A stretch of DNA of 36,261 nucleotides from CAYTRP01 sp964625145 (GTDB taxonomy: Bacteria; Sumerlaeota; Sumerlaeia; SLMS01; JAHLLQ01). Every line of letters begins with the position of its first letter. Within the stretch, counting starts at the first letter, position 1. Below, piece after piece: positions 30,722 to 36,261 of this stretch. The stretch covers positions 1 through 36,261 of the forward strand of contig CAZVAQ010000019.1 in NCBI GenBank assembly GCA_964625145.1, written 5' to 3'. The notes under the pieces are model-generated. The model made no database searches and was not told the DNA's origin. It was given only the letters and a program-made list of their open reading frames with translations. The position numbers and the translations under genes were made by a program.

Positions 30722-32605
30722 ATGACCAAACCGGCTAGTTCTTCCATCAAACCAATCTGGTGCGTGCTGTTTGTCACGCTCCTGTGGGCCGTGATCTTTG
30801 GCGTGCGTCTCATCGGCCCCGCGACCCTGACCGATGACGATCAGGAACGCCCGGCCGCCTACATCCTCGACGTCGTCAAGAACGGCCACTGGATCGTCCA
30901 AGTGGACGACACCGGCGACGTCACCTCCAAGCCTCCACTCTACACGTGGATCGCCGCCGTGTTCAGCATCGCCTGGGGGCGGCTCGACTTCTTCACCCTC
31001 TATCTCCCCTGCGCCCTCGCGGTGCTCGGCGTGGCATGGATGGTCCTCGCCCTCGGCTGGAGGCACGACAACCCGCTGACCGGCCTGCTCGCCGCGACCA
31101 TCTACCTCCTCTCCCTCCCGTCGTTCCTTCTGGTGGGCCTGGCACGCACCGATCCCGTCTTCGTCTTCATGACCGTGGCAAGCGCCCTGCTCCTGTGGCG
31201 CCTGTGGGAGACCGGCCGCGGCGCGCTCCCCTTCTGGATCGTTGCCACACTGGCGACGCTGACCAAGGGCCCCCTCGGCCTGTTGCTGGCCCTCGGGGGC
31301 TTGCTGGCCATTGCGTGGGAGCGCAAGCGCCCGGGCCCCGGCGAAAAGCCCGCCGGTGTCCTCGCCCAGCCATGGGGTCATGCAATCGGTCTGCTGATCT
31401 ACTTTGGTGTCTGTCTGGGATGGCTCTATCTGGCAAAGTTGCAACTGGGCGACGCGGTCACCGACAAGCTCATCGATGCCGAGTTGGCCGGCCACGCCAC
31501 CAGGGCCGACGACAGCGGCGCACCGTTCACGAACTTCTACCAGCCGACCCCTTGGCTGGTCCTGCGGTTCCTGCCTTGGACCATACCGGCCGTGATCGGC
31601 ATCTGGCAGGCGATCCGTCAACCGGCCACCAACCCGACGCGCCGCCGTCTGGAGCGCTTCCTCATCGCGTACCTGCTCTTTGGCCTGACGGTCTTCTCCA
31701 TCGCGCCCCACCAGCGCCACTTGCACCTGTCGCCGCTGTACTTCGTCATGGCGCTGATGGCGGGACGCGTCATCGCCAACTGGGCCGATGCACGCCGCTG
31801 GCGGCCCGTGGCATGGCGGCACGCCATCGCCGCGATGCTGATCGCCGCCGTCTGCACGGCAGGATACAACACAAGCCGCATGGCGGATCAGAAGAGGCGC
31901 GACACGCGCGACTATTTCGCCCTCGCAAATCTGGCCGAGGAGACACTCGGCTCAAGCCTCAACGTCGCGATCCTCGATTCGACCTTCTCCTTCCAGTTCC
32001 CCGGCAACACGCACGTCCAGCGCATCAACTCCCACGACGCGCTGACGATCCTGTGCAGCGGCCTCCCCGCCTTTGTCGCCGTCTCGCGATGGGGAGACTT
32101 CCAAGCGTCCTTCGGCGATGTGGAAACGCCCACGCTCTATCGCTATGGCGTCACTCCCGATGCCGATTTTGGCACCGACCCGGTCGAGATCGTCTCGAAT
32201 CATCCACGATTCGAGATCCCGCCGTACATCATCACCTTCGTCAACAACATCGGCCTGGTGATGCACGGCGTGGTGCTGCTGGACGCGGGCCCGGGAAACC
32301 TGCTGCGCTTTCACGCCGTGCAACCCGAGGGAAGGATCGAGTTCATCGAGCACGACGATCCCGCCATCACCGTGCGCTACCAGATCGTCAACGGCACCGA
32401 TCCATCCGTGCAGACGATTGATTTGACGCGCTGGGAATGGGGCGCGGTCACCTTCACCGCCCCCGTCGACAAGGCCGGCCCTCCGCCGCGCAAGACGCAC
32501 TCGCCCGTGCGGCGCGCGTTGTTCCTCGTGGGCGTATTGCTCCCCATCCTCGCCATCGGAGCCACCATCACGACGCGCGCGTTGGTCAGGCGGGACACGA
32601 AATAA
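30722..32605 (+). CDS. ArnT/PMT-family GT-C glycosyltransferase
   Basis: 627 aa. The N-terminus has one helix, then the GT-C pattern TLTDDDQERPAAYILDV and KNGHWIVQVDDTGDVTSKPP (loop 1, with the acidic pair), and LVGLARTDPVFVFMTVASAL further on, as in ArnT and PMT_2 dolichyl/bactoprenyl-phosphate-sugar transferases. Ten or so helices reach about residue 390. Residues 400-590 are an exported soluble domain, and a final helix (about 600-620) ends in a basic tail. It is expected to transfer a sugar from an undecaprenyl-phosphate carrier to a lipid or protein acceptor in the periplasm. The start is the ATG at 30722; a GTG at 30692 is possible. It follows the DUF2079 gene by 93 bp and probably works in the same glycan pathway. 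Confidence 0.85.
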   Translation: MTKPASSSIKPIWCVLFVTLLWAVIFGVRLIGPATLTDDDQERPAAYILDVVKNGHWIVQVDDTGDVTSKPPLYTWIAAVFSIAWGRLDFFTLYLPCALAVLGVAWMVLALGWRHDNPLTGLLAATIYLLSLPSFLLVGLARTDPVFVFMTVASALLLWRLWETGRGALPFWIVATLATLTKGPLGLLLALGGLLAIAWERKRPGPGEKPAGVLAQPWGHAIGLLIYFGVCLGWLYLAKLQLGDAVTDKLIDAELAGHATRADDSGAPFTNFYQPTPWLVLRFLPWTIPAVIGIWQAIRQPATNPTRRRLERFLIAYLLFGLTVFSIAPHQRHLHLSPLYFVMALMAGRVIANWADARRWRPVAWRHAIAAMLIAAVCTAGYNTSRMADQKRRDTRDYFALANLAEETLGSSLNVAILDSTFSFQFPGNTHVQRINSHDALTILCSGLPAFVAVSRWGDFQASFGDVETPTLYRYGVTPDADFGTDPVEIVSNHPRFEIPPYIITFVNNIGLVMHGVVLLDAGPGNLLRFHAVQPEGRIEFIEHDDPAITVRYQIVNGTDPSVQTIDLTRWEWGAVTFTAPVDKAGPPPRKTHSPVRRALFLVGVLLPILAIGATITTRALVRRDTK

Positions 32606-32633
32606 AGATTCTTGTGCAATACTGCGAGGCCAC

Positions 32634-32663
32634 TCGCGGGCAACCCGCACGGGCCGCCCGCGA
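32634..32663. terminator. Nested hairpin between convergent genes
   Basis: Outer 8-bp stem TCGCGGGC / GCCCGCGA enclosing an inner CCCG / CGGG stem, separated by a 2 x 2 internal loop (AA and CC). It fills the 70-bp gap between the convergent ArnT-like and RND genes. It could terminate transcription from both sides; no T-run follows, so factor-dependent termination is equally possible. Confidence 0.5.
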
Positions 32664-32675
32664 AGGCGCCCTTGA

Positions 32676-35600
32676 TCAATCCAGCTTCGCCACCGCGCGG
32701 CGCGAGGCACGCGATTGGACGTAGGCCGCACGACGATTGCGCTGCCATTCGCCGAGCTGCAGGAACAGGCTCAACACGCTCGGCATGAACGTCAGCGTGA
32801 ACAGCGCCGAGAAGAACAGGCCGAACAGGATGATCGTCCCCAGGCCGCGATAAAGCTCCGTGCCCGCCCCCGGGATGAACACCAGCGGCGCCACGCCGAA
32901 CACCGTCGTCAGCGTGGACATCATGATCGGCCGGATGCGCGTGCGCGTGCTCTCCACCACGGCCGTGTACCAATCCATGCCGTGTTCGCGAATGTTCAAC
33001 AGCGATTGCTCCACGATCAGGATCGGGTTGTTCACCACCGTCCCCACCAGGATCACGAAGCCGAGCATCGTCAGCACGTCCAGCGGCTGCAGCACGTTCG
33101 GGAGCAGCCCAAACGTGTAGTCGCCCATGTGATTCATCAGGTGCAGGCCCACGATCCCGCCCACGATGCCGAGCGGAAGGCTGGTCATGATGATGGCGGG
33201 ATAGCCCCAGTGCGCGAACAGCGCCACCATCAGCAGGTACGAGATGATGATGGCGAGGATGAAGTTGCCGCTGAGCGCATCGCGCGTGGCAGCCAGCTTG
33301 TCGCTCGCGCCTGCGATGTCCAGCGACACGCCCTCCGGCACCACGCCCATGCCCCGCAGCGCGTTCGTCACGTCGTTCTCCAGCAGGTTCACCGCATGTT
33401 CGAGCGGCATCTCCGCCGGCGGCGTCACCGTCAGCGTGATCGCCCGGTGTTGGTCCATGCGCCGGATTGTTTCCAGGCTCGGCACCTGCACGACGCGCGC
33501 GACGCTCCCGAGCGGAACCGTCGTGCCATTGGCGGACGCGAACAGCAGGCCCTCCAGGTCCTGCGTGTGCTCCACCGTTCCCTGCGTGCTGTACAGGTAC
33601 ATGTCCACCTTGTCGTCGGGGAGGAAAAACTCGTCCACGTAGGCGCCATCGGTGAACGCCCAGATGAAATAGCCCAGGTCCGCCGCGTCGATTCCCAACT
33701 CCGCCGCGCGATCCCAATCGGGCTGGATCTCCAGCACCGGTTGTCCCAGCGAGGCGACCGGCGGATCCGGGCGCGGCTGCGTGCCGATCTTCTCGGTGAT
33801 TTGTCCAAACGCGGGGCCCAACACCGCGTAGAGACCCTCGAACTCCTCGCCCGTGATGTTGAACTCGATGCCGCGCGAGCCCGAGATGTCGCCCGCGAAG
33901 ATCGGAAACCGGAACGAGAACGCAATCATCCCCGGATAGCTGTTCATGTGTTCCACGATCTTGGCCTGCAGCGCCTCGAAGTCCTTCTCGCGCTGCGGGA
34001 TGACGACGGCAAACATCTGCTGCGTCGTCGTCACGAAGAAGTACTCCTTCAGCGGCGGGATGTCCGTCTGCTTGTTGTCGTATGCCGCGGGATCCGCATT
34101 CACATGCGGCAGGAACACCGCCTCGCTGCTCAGCGCGATGCGCCCCATCTCATCGAGGTTGTATCCCGGAGGCGGCACCACGATCGCCAGCATCACGTCG
34201 CGGTTGCCGTCCGGCAGGTATTCCGTCTGCGGCGCCAACCACCTGGCAATCAGCAACGACAGCAACGTCATTCCGACCACCAACGCTATCCGCGCCGGGA
34301 CACTGCGCAGCACGCGCGTCAGCACCGCCATGATGGACCGGCTCACGGCATCGCCGATCGGAGCAAGGCCGAAGGAGGATGCCATCAATTGCCGGTATGG
34401 CGACATCGATTTCGCATCGTCCGGGTCGCGCTTGGACACCCCCATCCACCGCGACGCCGCGGCTGGGATCACAAGAGTCGCCACGAACAGCGACGCGATG
34501 ATCGCGGTGGAGATCGCGATGGCGATGTCGGCAAAGAGCTGCCCCGCCTCCTCCTGGATCAGGACGATGGGGAAGAAGACGAACACCGTCGTCAGCGCGG
34601 ACGCCACAATCGCGCCCCACACCTCGCGCGCGCCATCCAGCGCCGCCTCCAATGCCTTCTTTCCCAGCGAACGGTGCCGGTCGATGTTCTCCAGCACCAC
34701 GATGCTCGCATCCACGGTCATGCCGATCGCAAACGCAACACCGGCCAGCGACACCACATTGATCGTGCGCCCGAAGGCCACGAGGCCCAGGAACGACGCG
34801 ACCGTGCAGACCGGAATGGCCATCGCCCCGATCATCGTCGTCTTGAACGAACGCAGGAACAGGAACATCACCAGGAACGCCAGCAGGCCACCCAGCGCCA
34901 GGTTCGACACCACCATCCAGATCGAGCTGCGGATGTAGTCCGTGTCGTCCGACACCTGCGTGATGTACAAGCCCCGGTTCTTCATCATGCCATCGTTCAA
35001 CCGTGCGACCGTCTCGCGCACGTCCGCCATCACACGCATGATGTTCGTGCCCGATTCCTGGCGCACGTTGAAGACGATCATCGATTCGCCGTTGTGCCGC
35101 GCCTGCGCCCGCATCTCCTCGCGGGAGATCTCCACCGAACCGATGTCGCGGAAATAAACCGGCGTGCCGTCCCGCCGCGCGATCACGGTCCCCATCACGT
35201 CATCCACGCTGGCAAAGCGGCCCATCGTGCGGATCAGGTAGCGCCGCTTCCCCTCGTCAAAGTCGCCACCGGACGTGTCCCGGTTGCGCAGGCGCAGCGC
35301 ATTGCGCAGCTCCGACAGCGTGATGCCGCGCTCGGCCATCTTTGCCGGATCCACGTACAGGCGCACCTGCCGGCCCGCGCCGCCGAACACCTCCACCTGG
35401 CTGACGCCGGGTGTGCGCTCGATCTCCGTCTTCATGAAGTCATCAACGAAGTCCTTCTCGGCCATCAGGTCGAGATCCGCCGGCGCGTCCGGAAGCTTGC
35501 GGATGCTGAACCACGCGATGGGCTGGTCGGAGGCCGAACTGGTCGAGATGCTCGGCTGGTCGACGTTCTCCGGATAGCTCGGCACCTGCGACAGCGCATT

Positions 35601-35927
35601 GTTCACGCGCACCAGCACCTCGTTCAGCTCCGTCCCCGTGCGAAACTCCAGCTCCACATTCGCCATGCCCGTGCTGGCAGATGCGACCATGCGCGTCAGG
35701 TTCGGAAGCGAGCGCAGGTATTTCTCCTGCTCCATCAGGATCTCGCGCTCGATGTCCTGCGGAGTCGCCCCCGGCCAGATCGTGGTCACGGTGACCTTTG
35801 TGGCAGAGATGTCCGGCGTCATTTGCACCGGAATGCTGAAGATCGAAACCACGCCAAAGATGATGACCAACAACACCGCCACCGTGACCACCACGCCGTG
35901 GCGGACCGCCAATTGGATCAAGTTCAC
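32676..35927 (-). CDS. RND-family efflux transporter permease (AcrB/MdtB type)
   Basis: 1083 aa, the normal RND size, with two six-helix halves and two large periplasmic loops. It is predicted to be the proton-driven inner-membrane pump of a tripartite efflux system. The HAE1-type N-terminus (RHGVVVTVAVLLVIIFGVV and SIPVQMTPDI) is clear, as are GMTVDASIVVLENIDRH in TM4 and VLIQEEAGQLFADIAIAIST. In TM4 the usual Asp-Asp pair of AcrB is Asp-Ala. The start is a GTG at 35927 with GGGAGGAG 7 bp upstream, 3 bp after the adaptor stop, so the two genes form an operon. No outer-membrane channel gene is in the window. Substrate (drugs, metals, lipids) cannot be assigned. Confidence 0.93.
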   Translation of the reverse strand: MNLIQLAVRHGVVVTVAVLLVIIFGVVSIFSIPVQMTPDISATKVTVTTIWPGATPQDIEREILMEQEKYLRSLPNLTRMVASASTGMANVELEFRTGTELNEVLVRVNNALSQVPSYPENVDQPSISTSSASDQPIAWFSIRKLPDAPADLDLMAEKDFVDDFMKTEIERTPGVSQVEVFGGAGRQVRLYVDPAKMAERGITLSELRNALRLRNRDTSGGDFDEGKRRYLIRTMGRFASVDDVMGTVIARRDGTPVYFRDIGSVEISREEMRAQARHNGESMIVFNVRQESGTNIMRVMADVRETVARLNDGMMKNRGLYITQVSDDTDYIRSSIWMVVSNLALGGLLAFLVMFLFLRSFKTTMIGAMAIPVCTVASFLGLVAFGRTINVVSLAGVAFAIGMTVDASIVVLENIDRHRSLGKKALEAALDGAREVWGAIVASALTTVFVFFPIVLIQEEAGQLFADIAIAISTAIIASLFVATLVIPAAASRWMGVSKRDPDDAKSMSPYRQLMASSFGLAPIGDAVSRSIMAVLTRVLRSVPARIALVVGMTLLSLLIARWLAPQTEYLPDGNRDVMLAIVVPPPGYNLDEMGRIALSSEAVFLPHVNADPAAYDNKQTDIPPLKEYFFVTTTQQMFAVVIPQREKDFEALQAKIVEHMNSYPGMIAFSFRFPIFAGDISGSRGIEFNITGEEFEGLYAVLGPAFGQITEKIGTQPRPDPPVASLGQPVLEIQPDWDRAAELGIDAADLGYFIWAFTDGAYVDEFFLPDDKVDMYLYSTQGTVEHTQDLEGLLFASANGTTVPLGSVARVVQVPSLETIRRMDQHRAITLTVTPPAEMPLEHAVNLLENDVTNALRGMGVVPEGVSLDIAGASDKLAATRDALSGNFILAIIISYLLMVALFAHWGYPAIIMTSLPLGIVGGIVGLHLMNHMGDYTFGLLPNVLQPLDVLTMLGFVILVGTVVNNPILIVEQSLLNIREHGMDWYTAVVESTRTRIRPIMMSTLTTVFGVAPLVFIPGAGTELYRGLGTIILFGLFFSALFTLTFMPSVLSLFLQLGEWQRNRRAAYVQSRASRRAVAKLD

Positions 35928-35930
35928 GGA

Positions 35931-36261
35931 TCAGCTCCTCCCGCCGTTGCCCGCGGCCTGCGCCGCCTCATCGCCATCATCCTGGTTCGCCACCCCTTGT
36001 CCCTCGGTTTCCTTCATCGCCTCCAGCCCCTTGCTCCCGTGCGGCGAGGCGCTCACCGGCTGACCCGGGAACATGATGCTTTCGTTCCCGCGCACGATTA
36101 CTTCGTCACCTTCGGCAACCTCGCCGTCTGCTATCACGACCATGTCGCGGAATTCGCCAACCAGGCGCACCGTGCGCTGCTGTGCCGTCGCGCCGCGCTC
36201 TCCCTGCTCCACCACCCACAACTTCCGCGAGTCCCCGGTGCCTTGAACCAACAGGGCATCC
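35931..36261 (-). CDS. RND efflux periplasmic adaptor subunit, C-terminal end (partial)
   Basis: Partial: the gene runs off the right edge, leaving the last 109 residues. Readable features are DALLVQGTGDSRKLWVVEQG (beta-barrel strand), VRLVGEFRDMVVIADGEVAE and GDEVIVRGNESIMFPGQPV (membrane-proximal domain), typical of the end of HlyD/AcrA-type membrane-fusion proteins. The last 35 residues are a Gln/Glu/Asp-rich tail not usually present. Stop at 35931-35933, directly before the permease start. It is expected to bridge the RND permease and an outer-membrane channel. Confidence 0.85.
   Translation of the reverse strand, partial: DALLVQGTGDSRKLWVVEQGERGATAQQRTVRLVGEFRDMVVIADGEVAEGDEVIVRGNESIMFPGQPVSASPHGSKGLEAMKETEGQGVANQDDGDEAAQAAGNGGRS

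Noticed and set aside
1..36261. tRNA, rRNA, riboswitch, insertion sequence or prophage genes
   Set aside because: Read for cloverleaf-like arms, transposase or integrase motifs and phage genes on both strands; nothing convincing was seen.

Overview
The window is a GC-rich stretch of bacterial chromosome, apparently from a metagenome or draft assembly because it has a 10-N gap at 7902-7911. It encodes an LPS-export outer-membrane protein (LptD-like), a WecA/MraY-like transferase, two O-antigen-ligase-like proteins, an RND pump and an OmpA-like lipoprotein, so the cell is diderm. The PP2C phosphatase, the Ser/Thr kinase of the 'DWG' type, the DUF2079 protein and many unrecognised membrane proteins fit an uncultured PVC-like or Sumerlaeota-like lineage. 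That placement is a guess; there is no rRNA or other phylogenetic marker to settle it. No tRNA, rRNA, CRISPR array or insertion sequence was recognised.

Layout. 28-5229: PP2C phosphatase, an O-antigen-ligase-like protein, a one-helix protein, a secreted glutaminyl cyclase and a hypothetical protein. 5296-7765 (minus): tightly overlapped housekeeping operon of a hypothetical gene, a folK-tsaE fusion and tsaB. 7766-8074: a difficult intergenic region with a 20-C run, G-rich DNA, an assembly gap and tandem repeats. 8075-10401 (minus): OmpA-like lipoprotein and WecA-like transferase, overlapping by 4 bp. 10486-11448 (minus): a lower-GC Panacea/SocA antitoxin plus a MazF/PemK-like putative toxin. 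11675-14534 (plus): a three-gene operon of a membrane Ser/Thr kinase and two small membrane proteins. 14704-15666: TPR protein. 15737-23039 (minus): a catabolic cluster, in transcription order yodT-like aminotransferase, CoA-transferase A and B (yodS, yodR), yodQ-like deacylase, thiolase, gabT-like aminotransferase. 23183-32605: envelope and glycan membrane proteins (second O-antigen-ligase-like protein, LptD, a hypothetical membrane protein, DUF2079 and ArnT/PMT-like proteins). 32676-36261 (minus): RND permease and the end of its adaptor.

The most interesting system is the 15737-23039 cluster. Its first four genes match in family, and in reversed order relative to kamA, the Bacillus subtilis yodT-yodS-yodR-yodQ genes next to lysine 2,3-aminomutase. 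The thiolase and GabT placed directly after them supply exactly the steps needed to take N6-acetyl-beta-lysine through 3-keto-6-acetamidohexanoyl-CoA and 4-acetamidobutyrate to GABA and succinate semialdehyde. KamA and the beta-lysine acetyltransferase are not in the window.

The second theme is non-coding. Tandem 7-bp repeats with different unit sequences (CTTCATC, CTTCACC, CTTTATC, ATTCATA types) sit at gene junctions throughout, touching stop codons or lying flush against start codons, and they occupy three gene-gene gaps of the catabolic cluster. A separate hairpin-rich dispersed element occurs twice.
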